DNA of 64,000 bases from Pseudomonadota bacterium (GTDB taxonomy: Bacteria; Pseudomonadota; Alphaproteobacteria; Rhizobiales; Hyphomicrobiaceae). Shown one piece after another: positions 10,221-19,526 of this stretch. The position numbers and the translations under genes are program-made. The notes below the pieces were generated by a model. The model did not search any database. It was not told the DNA's origin and worked only from the letters and a program-made list of their open reading frames with translations. The stretch spans positions 90,991 through 154,990 of the forward strand of contig JAEXXM010000072.1 of NCBI GenBank assembly GCA_023405815.1, read 5' to 3'. Each line of letters opens with the position of its first letter. Within the stretch, counting starts at the first letter, position 1.

Positions 10221-11696
10221 CTATTCGACCGGCACCGAGACGAACCTGTGGGCGCCCTTGGCGTCCTCGACCTCGAGCATCACCGACTTGCGGTTGCTCT
10301 TCTTGATGCTCTCGATCCGGCGGGTGACATCCTGCGGTCCTGACACCGGCTCGTTCGCGGCCTGAACGATGACATCTCCTGCCTTGATGCTGCCCGCCGC
10401 TGGGCTCTTGGGATCCACAGCATCGACAATGGCGCCTTTGACATTCTTGTCGAGGCCGTACTTGGAGCGCAGCGCATCGGTGAGCACCGAGAGTTTCAAC
10501 CCCAGGACATCGCTGCCCTCGGCCGACGACTTCTCGCCACCCTCGGCCGGCTTCTCCTCGTCCTCCGACAGACGTCCGACGGTCACCTGCAGCGTCTTGC
10601 GCTCGCCCTTGCGCAGGATGTCGACCGGGACCTGCTTGTCGATCGGCGCGCGCGCCACGAGACGCGGCAGGCTACGCATGCTGTTCACGTCCTCGTTGTC
10701 GAACTTCATGATCACGTCGCCCGCAACGATCCCGCCCTTGGCCGCGGGGCCGTCCGGCGTCACGGCTGCGATCAGCGCACCGGCGTTCTCAGGGATGCCC
10801 AGCGCCTCGGCGATTTCCTCAGACACCGACTGGATTTTGACGCCCAGCCACCCCCGGCGCACCTCATGGTACTGAGTGAGCTGCTGCACCACGGGCGCTA
10901 CCGTATCGGCCGGCACGGCAAAGCCGATGCCGATCGATCCGCCCGTCGGCGAGATGATCGCCGTGTTCACGCCGACGACCTCGCCGTCCATGTTGAACAG
11001 CGGTCCGCCCGAATTGCCCTTGTTGATCGAGGCGTCGGTCTGCAGATAGTCGTCATATGGACCGGAATTGATGTTGCGCGCCTTGGCCGAGATGATGCCC
11101 AGCGTCACGCTGCCGCCGAGCCCGAAGGGATTGCCGATCGCCATCACCCAGTCGCCGACGCGGATCGCCTGCGAGGAGCCGAACTTCACCTCTTTCAGCG
11201 GCGACTTGGGCGTGACCTTCAGGATGGCAATGTCGGTCTTTGTGTCCTTGCCGAGCAGCTCGGCCTTCAGCTTCGAGCCGTCGTGGAGATTGATCTGGAT
11301 TTCCTCGGCACCGTCGATCACGTGGTTGTTCGTGACGATGATGCCCTGCTTGCCGTCGACGATGAAGCCGGAGCCGAGCGATGACACCATGCGGTCCTGC
11401 GCCGAGCGCCCGCCGCGATTGTCGAAGAAGTCCTCAAAGTATTCGTGATAGGGCGAGCCCTTGGGCACGCTCGGCAGCGGCAGCCCCTGCGGCCCTTTGA
11501 TGGCCTGGCTCGTGGAGATGTTGACGACCGCCTCGATCAGCCCGTCGGCGATCGGCGCCACCGATTCCGGCCCGCGCGCCGCGGCCGGCAGCATCGTCAG
11601 CGCCCCGCACACGAGCGCGATTGCCGAGCGCCGAGAAATCAACGCATGGAGCTCAGCGCCGCGCCGCCGCATGCTGCATGCCGTCATCCCAAGCAT
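10221..11696 (-). CDS. Do-family periplasmic serine protease (DegP/MucD type)
   Basis: This 491-residue protein has an N-terminal signal/anchor (about residues 24-42), a trypsin-like domain and two PDZ domains. The catalytic triad is His125 (TNNHVIDG), Asp155 (KTDIAILKV) and Ser229 (NKGNSGGPLF). PDZ1 starts near RRGWLGVKIQ. PDZ2 starts near LGLKLSVLTDALRSKYG after an acidic, Glu-rich linker. It degrades misfolded envelope proteins. It lies downstream of hflK-hflC and the DUF2065 gene on the same strand, a common order in these bacteria, so the genes may be cotranscribed. An ATG at 11672 is an alternative start. Confidence 0.93.
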   Translation of the reverse strand: MLGMTACSMRRRGAELHALISRRSAIALVCGALTMLPAAARGPESVAPIADGLIEAVVNISTSQAIKGPQGLPLPSVPKGSPYHEYFEDFFDNRGGRSAQDRMVSSLGSGFIVDGKQGIIVTNNHVIDGAEEIQINLHDGSKLKAELLGKDTKTDIAILKVTPKSPLKEVKFGSSQAIRVGDWVMAIGNPFGLGGSVTLGIISAKARNINSGPYDDYLQTDASINKGNSGGPLFNMDGEVVGVNTAIISPTGGSIGIGFAVPADTVAPVVQQLTQYHEVRRGWLGVKIQSVSEEIAEALGIPENAGALIAAVTPDGPAAKGGIVAGDVIMKFDNEDVNSMRSLPRLVARAPIDKQVPVDILRKGERKTLQVTVGRLSEDEEKPAEGGEKSSAEGSDVLGLKLSVLTDALRSKYGLDKNVKGAIVDAVDPKSPAAGSIKAGDVIVQAANEPVSGPQDVTRRIESIKKSNRKSVMLEVEDAKGAHRFVSVPVE

Positions 11697-11836
11697 CGTC
11701 CTTCTTCTCCTGCCGGTCTCGACCGGACAACCGCCGCGCGCGCCGCCTTCTCGCGTTCAAATAGCCAGCGGTCGCGGCAAGTGGATGGCAAGCCGCGTCG
11801 GCTGTCAACGCGACGAAGCACGTCCCCCTGGAGCAT

Positions 11837-12022
11837 TCAACCTCGGATCATCCAGACGAGGCCGAGGCCGATCAGGACCGACGTCCACCCCGCCAGCCGC
11901 AGCGAGCTCTGCGGCACCGAGGCGGCGGCTTCCATCAGCCGCTTGGCGAAGTTGGGAACGAGGGCCCACAGGAGGCCCTCGATCACCAGAACGAGTCCGA
12001 TGCCGACGATGAGATCGGCCAT
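11837..12022 (-). CDS. DUF2065 small membrane protein
   Basis: This 61-residue protein has two hydrophobic helices: LIVGIGLVLVIEGLLWALVP, then WTSVLIGLGLVWMI. The sequence and length match the DUF2065 family, which typically sits just after hflC. Its ATG overlaps the hflC stop, so translation is probably coupled. Its function is not established; position suggests a role with the HflKC membrane complex. Confidence 0.88.
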   Translation of the reverse strand: MADLIVGIGLVLVIEGLLWALVPNFAKRLMEAAASVPQSSLRLAGWTSVLIGLGLVWMIRG

Positions 12023-12924
12023 TATCGCGACGGCTGCGCCGAGCTTCCCGACGCGGCCGGCTTGCCGTGCGGATCGGAGAAGTAGCGGAAGAAGTCGCTG
12101 TCGGGCGACAGCAGCAGGCGTGTATCTGTCGACTTCAAACCCCGCTCATAGGCCTGCATCGAGCGATAGAACTCGAAGAACTCCGGGTCCTTGCTGAATG
12201 CCTCGGCATAGATCTTGTTGCGCTCGGCATCGCCGGCGCCGCGCAGCTCCTCGCCCTTGCGCGTCGCTTCCGCCTGGATGACCGTCGCCTCGCGGTCGGC
12301 GGTCGCCTTGATGCGGTTCGCCTCGGCCGTACCCTGGGCGCGGAATTCTGCGGCCTCGCGCTGGCGCTCGGCGCGCATGCGCTCGAATACGCTCTTGGAG
12401 TTCTGGTCCGGCAGGTCCGCGCGTTTGATGCGCACGTCCACGACCTCGAGGCCGAACTCGTTGCCCTCCTGGTTCACCTGCTTGGCGATGCGCTTCATCA
12501 GCTCCTCGCGCTTGTCGCGCACCACGTCCTGGAACGTGGCGCCGCCGAGCACGCGGCGCAGCGCCGAATCGATGATCGGCTGCAGTCGCGAGCGCACGCC
12601 CTCCTCATAGCGCAGCGTCTGGTAGAACTTCAGGGGATCGACAATGCGGTAGCGCGCAAAGCTGTCGACCACGAGACGCTTCTGGTCCGCTGCGGTGACC
12701 TCCTGCGGCTGGCTGTCGAGATCGAGGATGCGCTTGTCGTAGATCTCGACCGTGTCGATGAACGGCAGCTTGAAATAGAGTCCCGGCTCCGTCCGCACGC
12801 GCATCGGTTCGCCGAAGCGCAAGATCAGCGCCTGCTCGTTCTGGTGCACGATGTAGGCGGACGTATAGATGCCGACGGTCGCAAGACCGGCGACGATGAT
12901 CAGCAAAGCAAGCAGCGCACGCAT
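12022..12924 (-). CDS. hflC: HflC, prohibitin-like modulator of FtsH
   Basis: This 300-residue SPFH/band-7 protein has an N-terminal membrane anchor (residues 4-25). The domain includes NEQALILRFGEP and a long charged coiled coil (KSVFERMRAERQREAAEF, ATVIQAEATRKGEELRG). With HflK it forms the periplasmic-side cage that encloses the FtsH protease and restrains its activity on membrane proteins. It starts 2 bp after the hflK stop and overlaps the DUF2065 gene. Confidence 0.95.
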   Translation of the reverse strand: MRALLALLIIVAGLATVGIYTSAYIVHQNEQALILRFGEPMRVRTEPGLYFKLPFIDTVEIYDKRILDLDSQPQEVTAADQKRLVVDSFARYRIVDPLKFYQTLRYEEGVRSRLQPIIDSALRRVLGGATFQDVVRDKREELMKRIAKQVNQEGNEFGLEVVDVRIKRADLPDQNSKSVFERMRAERQREAAEFRAQGTAEANRIKATADREATVIQAEATRKGEELRGAGDAERNKIYAEAFSKDPEFFEFYRSMQAYERGLKSTDTRLLLSPDSDFFRYFSDPHGKPAASGSSAQPSR

Positions 12925-12926
12925 GT

Positions 12927-14036
12927 TCAGTTTGCTCCGTCGGAATTGGGGCTGCGGCTTTGCAGCTTGTCGAGCGGCAGGTAGGGCACGACGCCCGATC
13001 CGCCCTTGCTGTCGAGGATGATCTTGTCGGTGCCGCCGAGCACGCGCTCCATCGTCTCGAGGAACATGCGCCGGCGCGTCACCTCGGGAGCGTTCTTGTA
13101 TTGCTCATAGACCTGCGTGAAGCGCGATGTCTGGCCGGTGGCGTCGTTCACGACCTGCTGCTTGTAGCCTTCGGCCGCCTGGATGATGCGCTCGGCGTCG
13201 CCGCGCGCCTCCGGTACCACCTTGTTGAAGTACGCATAGGCCTCGTTCTGCAGACGCTCCTTGTCGGCGCGTGCGGCCTGCACGTCGCGGAACGCGTCGA
13301 TGACCTCGGCCGGTGGATCGACCTTCTGCAGCTGCACCTGGTCGACCTGGATGCCCGCGCCGTAGCTGTCGAGCGTCCTCTGCATCAGCGACTGCACCGC
13401 TTCCTCGGTCTTCTGGCGCTCTTGCGTCAGGATCGGCTGGATGTTCGACTGCCCGACCACCTCGCGCATCGCGCTCTCGGCGACCTCTTTCACGGTCGTA
13501 TCGGGGTTCTGGATGTTGAACAGGTACTTCTCGGCGTCGTTGATGCGCCAGTAGACGACGAAGTTGATGTCGACGATGTTCTCGTCGCCCGTCAGCATCA
13601 GGCTCTCGTCACGCGAATCGCGCATGCCCCCGCTGGTGCGCACGCCTGACACGCGGCCGACCTCGATGATGTTCTGGCGCGTCACCTTCGGCAGCCGCAC
13701 CTCGTCGATCGGATACGGCCAGCGGAAGTGCAGACCCGGCGGATACTTGCCGACATACTTGCCGAAGCGCATCACGACGCCGAGCTCGTCCGGGTTGACG
13801 CGGAACGTGAACGCTTGCCAGGCGATGACCGAGCAGGCGACGACCGCGACGAGGAACAGGAGGGGCCCTGGGATGCCGCCCCCGTGCATGACCTGCTTGA
13901 CCTTGTCCTGGCCCCTCTTCAGCATCTCTTCGAGGTCGGGGGGCTGGCCGCCGCCCGGCCCCTGTCCCCACGGACCTCCACCGTTGCCGCCGCCGCTTTT
14001 CCAGCCGCCGCCGCCACTTTGATTGCTCCAGGGCAT
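12927..14036 (-). CDS. hflK: HflK, prohibitin-like modulator of FtsH
   Basis: This 369-residue SPFH-domain protein has a Gly/Pro-rich cytoplasmic N-terminus (about residues 1-50), which is typical of HflK. A membrane segment (about 57-78) follows, then the band-7 domain starting at RVNPDELGVVMRFGKY. The coiled-coil region includes EARGDAERIIQAAEGYKQ. It is the first gene of the hflK-hflC-DUF2065 set and partners HflC on FtsH. Confidence 0.95.
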   Translation of the reverse strand: MPWSNQSGGGGWKSGGGNGGGPWGQGPGGGQPPDLEEMLKRGQDKVKQVMHGGGIPGPLLFLVAVVACSVIAWQAFTFRVNPDELGVVMRFGKYVGKYPPGLHFRWPYPIDEVRLPKVTRQNIIEVGRVSGVRTSGGMRDSRDESLMLTGDENIVDINFVVYWRINDAEKYLFNIQNPDTTVKEVAESAMREVVGQSNIQPILTQERQKTEEAVQSLMQRTLDSYGAGIQVDQVQLQKVDPPAEVIDAFRDVQAARADKERLQNEAYAYFNKVVPEARGDAERIIQAAEGYKQQVVNDATGQTSRFTQVYEQYKNAPEVTRRRMFLETMERVLGGTDKIILDSKGGSGVVPYLPLDKLQSRSPNSDGAN

Positions 14037-14269
14037 TTATAGAGATCCTTCAATGCTTTATGGGGTGCCGCCAAGGCCGGCGTGCGCCATGCGTCCGGCC
14101 GAGAAACCCATTCCCAGATCCTTGGCGGGAAGGTTGAAAGTCGCTTATAGGCCAGGGCGTCCTCGCAGCGCAAACACGCTCGTAAGATTTGGTGGCCGCG
14201 GCCCACCTTCAAGCATGCGAGCGCGGCCTAAATCGCGCTGCACTGCCAAATGTTCACCTGGCAAAGTGC

Positions 14270-14773
14270 TCAGCGGCGATCGAGAACCACCAGCGTCGCC
14301 CGCGCGTCGTCGTTCGGGCCGTGCGGCAGGTCCTCGCGCGCGACCTCGCGCCACTGGCTCCAATCGACCTCCGGGAACACGGCATCACCCGACGGGGCGC
14401 CATGCACCTCCGTCTTGTAGATGCGATCCGCGATCGGAAGCGCAGCCGCGAATACTGCCGTCCCCCCGACAACGGCGATTTCGTTGACGCCGCGCTTCTC
14501 CGCGCACGCACGGGCGAGCGAGAGGGCGGAGTCGAAGTCCGCCGCCATCAGCGCGCCGTCAGGCCGGTAGTCCGGGTCACCCGAGATGACGATGTTGTCC
14601 CGCCCGTCCAGCGGCTTGCCCAGCGACTGAAATGTGCGCCGCCCCATGATCAGCGGCTTTCCCATTGTGAGCCGCCGGAAGGTCTTGAGGTCGGACGAGA
14701 TGCGCCATGGCAAGCCGCCATCTCGACCGATGATGCCGTTGTCGGCGATTGCCACGACGATGGTGATGCGCAT
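14270..14773 (-). CDS. folA: Dihydrofolate reductase
   Basis: This 167-residue protein matches the usual bacterial DHFR length. It has the substrate-binding stretch NGIIGRDGGLPWRISSDLK with the catalytic Asp in SSD, the NADPH-binding MGRRTFQSLG, and NEIAVVGG near the C-terminal half. It reduces dihydrofolate to tetrahydrofolate with NADPH. It follows thyA by 11 bp, so the pair regenerates tetrahydrofolate consumed in dTMP synthesis. Confidence 0.96.
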   Translation of the reverse strand: MRITIVVAIADNGIIGRDGGLPWRISSDLKTFRRLTMGKPLIMGRRTFQSLGKPLDGRDNIVISGDPDYRPDGALMAADFDSALSLARACAEKRGVNEIAVVGGTAVFAAALPIADRIYKTEVHGAPSGDAVFPEVDWSQWREVAREDLPHGPNDDARATLVVLDRR

Positions 14774-14784
14774 GCTCGGCGTCT

Positions 14785-15579
14785 CTAGACCGCGACGTCG
14801 GCTTTGATGTGCGGATGGGGGTCGTAGCCCGTGAGCTTGAAGTCGTCGTATCCGAACTTGAAGATCGACTTCACCTCTGGATTGATCTCCATGCGTGGCA
14901 GCGCCCGCGGGGTGCGCTTGAGCTGCTCGTCAGCCTGCTCCAGATGGTTGAGGTAGAGGTGCGCATCCCCGAACGTGTGCACGAACTCGCCCGGCTTGAG
15001 CCCCGTCACCTGCGCCATCATCATCGTCAGCAGCGCGTAGCTCGCGATGTTGAACGGCACGCCGAGGAAGATGTCGGCTGAGCGCTGGTAGAGCTGGCAC
15101 GAAAGCCGCCCCTCGGCGACGTAGAACTGGAACAGGCAGTGGCACGGCGCCAGCGCCATGTCGGGGATGTCGGCCGGATTCCATGCCGAGACGATCATCC
15201 GCCGGCTGTCGGGATCGGTTTTGACGGTTTCGACGATCTCTGTGATCTGATCGATCGTGCGCCCGTCAGGCGTCGCCCACGAGCGCCACTGCTTTCCGTA
15301 GACGGGGCCGAGATCGCCGTTCTCGTCGGCCCAGTCGTCCCAGATGCTGACGCCGTGCTGGTTGAGGTAGGCCGTGTTGGTGTCGCCGGCGAGGAACCAG
15401 ATCAGCTCGTGGATCACCGACTTCAGATGCACCTTCTTCGTCGTCACCAGTGGAAATCCGTCGGCGAGGTCGAAGCGCATCTGGTGACCGAACACACTGA
15501 GCGTGCCGGTCCCGGTGCGGTCGGTCTTTTGCACGCCCGCGTCGCGCACGCGGCGCATCAGATCGAGGTACTGCTGCAT
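14785..15579 (-). CDS. thyA: Thymidylate synthase
   Basis: Counted from the ATG at 15579 the protein has 264 residues, the same as E. coli ThyA, which decides the start over an upstream in-frame ATG. The active-site Cys lies in ALAPCHCLFQF. The dUMP-binding motif CQLYQRSADIFLGVPFNIAS and the N-terminal KTDRTGTGT are intact. It methylates dUMP to dTMP using methylene-tetrahydrofolate. It lies directly upstream of folA. Confidence 0.97.
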   Translation of the reverse strand: MQQYLDLMRRVRDAGVQKTDRTGTGTLSVFGHQMRFDLADGFPLVTTKKVHLKSVIHELIWFLAGDTNTAYLNQHGVSIWDDWADENGDLGPVYGKQWRSWATPDGRTIDQITEIVETVKTDPDSRRMIVSAWNPADIPDMALAPCHCLFQFYVAEGRLSCQLYQRSADIFLGVPFNIASYALLTMMMAQVTGLKPGEFVHTFGDAHLYLNHLEQADEQLKRTPRALPRMEINPEVKSIFKFGYDDFKLTGYDPHPHIKADVAV

Positions 15580-15616
15580 GATCTCAATATAGGGCGATTC
15601 CAGCCCAGGGGATGCC

Positions 15617-16348
15617 CTATCCGGGCAAGACCGGCAAAGTGACGAAGTAGAGCACCAGCCCGACCACAGAATTGTAGACGGCATGGCAGAAGATCGTCAC
15701 CCAGACGCTGCCTGTCCTGACGAGGAGCCACGAGAAGTAGAGCCCGATGCCGAGCACTTCGATCAACCCGAACAGCGAGTAGCCGAAGTGCAGTGCCGTC
15801 CACAGAACGGCGGTCAGAATACCTGTCCCGACGAGGCCCAGACGAGACTTGGCGAGCCCCGAGAACAGGAAGCCGCGGAACAATAGCTCCTCCGACAGGG
15901 GCGCTCCGACGCCGATGACGAGCAGCGCCATCAGCGCCGTGTCCCCTGTAAGCAACTCCTTGAAGACCTTGAGGTCGCCGATTACCACCTCTGGTCGCCA
16001 CCACATGACCAGCGCCGTCCAGGCCCCCGTCACCAGGAACATCGGGACGAGAGCCCACAGGAGCACGCCCCAGCCGCCCCGCGGCGGCCGCAGCGCGAGC
16101 GTCTCCCAGCGGTTGGAGGAGAAGAACCCGGCGGCGAGAATGGTCAAGCCGACGAGACCGATCTGCAGCCCGGCCAGCCAAGCGGTGATGACCTCGAGCG
16201 GCGCCTCGACCGGCATTGGGCCTTCCGCCCCCTGGCTGATCAGCGCGCCGACTGCGACGGACGCAACAAGGCCAACAGCCGAGGCGACGGCGAAGATGGC
16301 AACGCCGGCGGGCAAAACCGCCCATGCCGGCCATCCGGTGCGTGGCAC
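15617..16348 (-). CDS. CPBP-family intramembrane metalloprotease
   Basis: This 243-residue protein has about seven to eight hydrophobic helices. The CPBP (Rce1-like) motif is present: EELLFRGFLFSGL with the Glu-Glu-x3-Arg, then a His in ALHFGYS, then FCHAVYN. Start GTG at 16348 is the only plausible in-frame start I found. Family members are membrane-embedded glutamate proteases of mostly unknown substrate. Its stop lies 37 bp before the thyA start on the same strand. Confidence 0.85.
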   Translation of the reverse strand: MPRTGWPAWAVLPAGVAIFAVASAVGLVASVAVGALISQGAEGPMPVEAPLEVITAWLAGLQIGLVGLTILAAGFFSSNRWETLALRPPRGGWGVLLWALVPMFLVTGAWTALVMWWRPEVVIGDLKVFKELLTGDTALMALLVIGVGAPLSEELLFRGFLFSGLAKSRLGLVGTGILTAVLWTALHFGYSLFGLIEVLGIGLYFSWLLVRTGSVWVTIFCHAVYNSVVGLVLYFVTLPVLPG

Positions 16349-16644
16349 GTATGCGGGACCGTTGTCGGAAAAGCTCTCTTCGATCGATGGAACTGACAGT
16401 TTTGCGGCTCCGGGCGAAGCGCCGGCGCAACGCGCACGGCATTATTGAGACTTCGCCCTATAGCATGCATTCCGCGCCCGCAGCCGAGCCATAATGGTGC
16501 GCCCAGCATGGTCTAAGCAGGCGAAGAGACATGCTTACCGGCCCCTTGCACGCATCCGTCATCGGCCTCCCTCGACATGTCGCGGAGGACACAGGCTTTT
16601 TTTCTGCCGCGTCTGCCTCTATATTGAGCGTGTCGGATTCGTCC

Positions 16645-17035
16645 GACTATGGCGATAAACGCGGTCGTAATAAGCCGATCGGACCCGGGGGCAGTACCCG
16701 GCGCCTCCACCAAATGCCGCCGACAAAAGCACGATCGCTGGGTCGGGCCGGCACGTTAGATTGGTCGCGGACACTCCGCGGCGGCATCTGATGGGGGCGA
16801 ACTAGGATCGACGAAGGTGTAAAGGGCTTTGCTTTCGCTCGGCATGGTTCCGCCGTCATCGGGCCATTCAGAATAGTTGCCAATGACAACTATGCTGAGA
16901 CCGCTCTCGCTGCGTAACGCAGTGCGAAAGGTCTGAACTTGAAGCCCTTGCCCCTAGCCGGGTAAGGCGCGGTCGGGAGGGCACCGGGCAACAGAAGCCC
17001 TCCACTTTCCGCCTCGAGCCGAGGGATTCAGCGGC
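16645..17035 (+). ncRNA. ssrA: Two-piece (permuted) tmRNA, ssrA
   Basis: The acceptor piece comes first and ends in CGCCTCCACCA (CCA at 16710-16712) after a T-arm CCGGGGGCAGTACCCGG. About 80 bases later the coding piece starts with GGGGGCG at 16793, whose seven bases pair with CGCCTCC to remake the acceptor stem. The tag frame at 16879-16917 reads ANDNYAETALAA then TAA. This permuted arrangement is the alphaproteobacterial form; the spacer is removed in maturation. It rescues stalled ribosomes and tags the peptide for ClpXP. Outer ends are approximate. The adaptor sspB follows directly. Confidence 0.93.
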
Positions 17036-17070
17036 TTGGGGAGCACGATCGGGGACCACAAGCGAGACCG

Positions 17071-17760
17071 ATGCCGGCCGAGCCGACGATCGATTACGAG
17101 ACTTTAGCGCAAGACGCCATGCGTGGCGTCGTGCGCACGGTTCTCACCCAGGCGGCCAAGTCGGGCCTGCCTGGCGACCATCATTTTTACATCTCGTTCG
17201 ACACGGGCGCCTCGGGCGTCGTGCTGTCGAAACGCCTGAAGGACAAATATCCTTCCGAGATGACGATAGTCCTCCAGCATCGCTTCTGGGACCTCGCCGT
17301 CACCGACGACGGCTTCGAGGTGAAGCTGACGTTCGACGGCATCCCCGAGCGCCTCGTGGTGCCGTTCACGGCGATCCGCGTGTTCTTTGATCCGAGCGTC
17401 CGCTACGGGCTGCAGTTCGACGAGCCCGATTCAGGTCCTGAATCGGCCGAGAGCATGAGCCAGCGCCTCGCCGGACGCGCACCAGAGCGCGTCGCCGGCG
17501 GCCGGCCGACGCTCCGATCTACCGCTCCCAAGAAGCCGCGCGTGCCACGCAAGGCGAAGGCCGATCAGCCCGGCGCGACTGACCCGCAGCCCGCCGTCAC
17601 GCCGGTCCAGCCTCCCCCCACTCAGCCGACCCAGTTGAAGCCGCAGCCGGCGCCCGCCGCGATGCCGCCGACGGCCGGCGCCGAAAAGAGCGACGACAAG
17701 CCGCGACAGGACAACGGCGGCGCCCAGATCGTGCGCCTCGACGCCTTCCGCAAGAAGTGA
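17071..17760 (+). CDS. sspB: SspB, ClpXP adaptor for ssrA-tagged proteins (alpha type)
   Basis: This 229-residue protein has an N-terminal SspB fold (residues 1-120; GLPGDHHFYISFDTGASGV, VLQHRFWDLAV). A long Pro/Ala-rich linker follows, with a C-terminal tail (GGAQIVRLDAFRKK) that matches the ClpX-binding tail of the family. SspB binds ssrA-tagged proteins and tethers them to ClpXP. It begins about 35 bp after the tmRNA gene, so the tag RNA and the tag reader are neighbours. Confidence 0.92.
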   Translation: MPAEPTIDYETLAQDAMRGVVRTVLTQAAKSGLPGDHHFYISFDTGASGVVLSKRLKDKYPSEMTIVLQHRFWDLAVTDDGFEVKLTFDGIPERLVVPFTAIRVFFDPSVRYGLQFDEPDSGPESAESMSQRLAGRAPERVAGGRPTLRSTAPKKPRVPRKAKADQPGATDPQPAVTPVQPPPTQPTQLKPQPAPAAMPPTAGAEKSDDKPRQDNGGAQIVRLDAFRKK

Positions 17761-17830
17761 TCGCCAAGCCGCTACCCGCCTAACCCGGATACTCCGTGCA
17801 TCCGGGCCGATAGTTGACGTCCTGATTGCA

Positions 17831-18076
17831 TCACTTGGTGTTGTCGGGGCACGCGCACGTTTTTGGATCGCGCGGCGAGCCATCGGGGCATAGATCGGTC
17901 GTGCAGGTGGCCTGCGTCTTTGTGTCGAGCGCCATTCCACGCGCATCGATGCAAACGCACTTTTGGGCGTCGAGTTTGGTGTCGGGCGGACACACCAACG
18001 CGCATGCCCCTTCCGATGATGCCGGAAGAGGAACCAAGATCACCGCGGCGAGAATAAGAAGAGCACCGACTTTCAT
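17831..18076 (-). CDS. Small cysteine-rich secreted protein
   Basis: This 81-residue protein is counted from the ATG at 18076, which has AGGGAGG 8 bp upstream. A signal peptide (MKVGALLILAAVILVPLPAS) precedes a mature part with eight cysteines in spaced pairs: CALVCPP, KCVCIDARG, CTTDLCPDG, TCACPD. The two halves look like an internal duplication of a C-x-C-P-DG-x-D-x-K-CxC unit. It is probably periplasmic or extracellular and disulfide-rich. No named family is recognised. Confidence 0.7.
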   Translation of the reverse strand: MKVGALLILAAVILVPLPASSEGACALVCPPDTKLDAQKCVCIDARGMALDTKTQATCTTDLCPDGSPRDPKTCACPDNTK

Positions 18077-18189
18077 CTGAAAAACCTCCCTGGACTTCAA
18101 TCCAACAATTCGTCACGTAAAAAAGTCAGCGTATCATCTGGCGCAGGTAGAAGGCGAGTTCGGATGCGCGCGCAAACCGGCGGCTACGG

Positions 18190-18969
18190 ATGCGCCGGCA
18201 CGAGGTGACCTGGCACATGCGCCCATCCCTGCGCAATCTCGTCGAAGACGCCTACGACATTTTTGGCGGCTACCGCGTTCGCCGTTCGCTCAGCGTTTGC
18301 CACTGCAATTCCTGCATGAGCGAGGAGAACGAGCATCTTCTCCTCGAGACGCCGTTGCGCGAGATCCCTGCAGGCCTGCTTGCCGAGTATACAGCGTCTG
18401 CGCACAACTGGGACGATGGGCCGGTCGCGCGCGAGATGCGCTACTTCCTGCCGCGCTACCTCGAGCTCATTGCCGAGGACGATCCTCCCGATACGTGCGG
18501 GCTGGACATTTGCCTTCGCCGGCTCGGCTATTCGGGTTGGCGCGCGAAATGGCCCGAGCGCGAATGCGCCCTCATCGATCGCTTCTTCGACGAGCTGATG
18601 CTGCAAAGCCTCGAGCGCACCGACCTCGTCGAGTGGCCCGTCGGCTGGCGCCTCGCCTTCGACATCTCAGACGTGCTGACGCTCGTCGTCACCGCACACG
18701 GCGACCTTCCTCGCGTGCTCGCCACATGGGACCGAGCACCCGATCCCTTCGCCGCCCTCCACATGGCGGCGCTGCGCGAAAAGGTCATCCGCGAGACCAA
18801 CCGCACGTACTTCCACTCTCCCTATCTCGCGGATCATCCGCAGGCCGCCGACAGGATCGGCGCCTTCCTCGCCCGCCCCGAGCTGACGCAGCGCATCGAA
18901 ACGGCGTTCTTCCAGCTCGATGATCCACGCCTGCAGAAGCTCGTTTCCGACGCGATCCATTTGTCGTGA
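18190..18969 (+). CDS. Conserved-looking hypothetical protein with CxCxxC
   Basis: This is a soluble protein of 259 residues if started at 18190, or 250 from the ATG at 18217. Near the N-terminus it has CHCNSCMSEEN, a possible metal-binding or redox site. The rest is helical and acidic, with many Trp and Tyr residues, and contains no membrane segment. Codon use fits the neighbours. Function is unknown. Confidence 0.7.
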   Translation: MRRHEVTWHMRPSLRNLVEDAYDIFGGYRVRRSLSVCHCNSCMSEENEHLLLETPLREIPAGLLAEYTASAHNWDDGPVAREMRYFLPRYLELIAEDDPPDTCGLDICLRRLGYSGWRAKWPERECALIDRFFDELMLQSLERTDLVEWPVGWRLAFDISDVLTLVVTAHGDLPRVLATWDRAPDPFAALHMAALREKVIRETNRTYFHSPYLADHPQAADRIGAFLARPELTQRIETAFFQLDDPRLQKLVSDAIHLS

Positions 18970-19060
18970 ACTGTTACAGCCGCGAAGCGAAATATTCCGG
19001 CGTAACTGGAAAGCCCCTCGCTGCGTGGTTTCCTTCGGGACGAACCCAAAGGAGATACCA

Positions 19061-19315
19061 ATGCAGAAGCCAATTCTGTGCGCGCTTGCGCTTGCGCTTT
19101 CCACCACATTTGCAGCCGCCGCGGAGCAGGGCGCCATGAGCGATGAATCGCCCATGAGCGACGCGACGAGCATGCAGGCCGCGCCACCCCAACGGCCAAG
19201 CGGCGATTCCATGATGAGCGATCAGAAGATGGATGCCGGCGAAAGCATGAAGGCCGACGACAAGATGATGCACGACGACCAAATGATGAAAGGCGACGAC
19301 AAGATGAGCAAATAG
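19061..19315 (+). CDS. Small Met/Asp/Lys-rich secreted protein
   Basis: This 84-residue protein starts at an ATG with AAAGGAG 7 bp upstream. After the signal peptide (MQKPILCALALALSTTFAAAA) the mature chain is low-complexity with repeated MSD, MMSDQKMD, MKADDKMMHDD and MMKGDDKM units. Met-rich and Asp/His-rich periplasmic chains often bind metals such as copper, so metal handling is possible (inference). It resembles the next gene in its signal peptide start. A partial TATTCC motif lies about 60 bp upstream at 18990-19000. Confidence 0.7.
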   Translation: MQKPILCALALALSTTFAAAAEQGAMSDESPMSDATSMQAAPPQRPSGDSMMSDQKMDAGESMKADDKMMHDDQMMKGDDKMSK

Positions 19316-19526
19316 CGCTCATCTTCATCGAGCGATCGATAACCAATTCGGCGGCACCTCCCCGGGAGCCGTCGATTTTTTTGTTTCGCGCACGATGCCA
19401 ATATTCTCGGGCGCCGGAAAATGCTGGCGCACTGTTGTTACACGCCGCCCAAAAAAGAATCGCCGTAACGGCTCCGTCGCGTCAGCCGTAGTGCTGCCTG
19501 GGGACAAGAAACGATGGAGATCGAAT

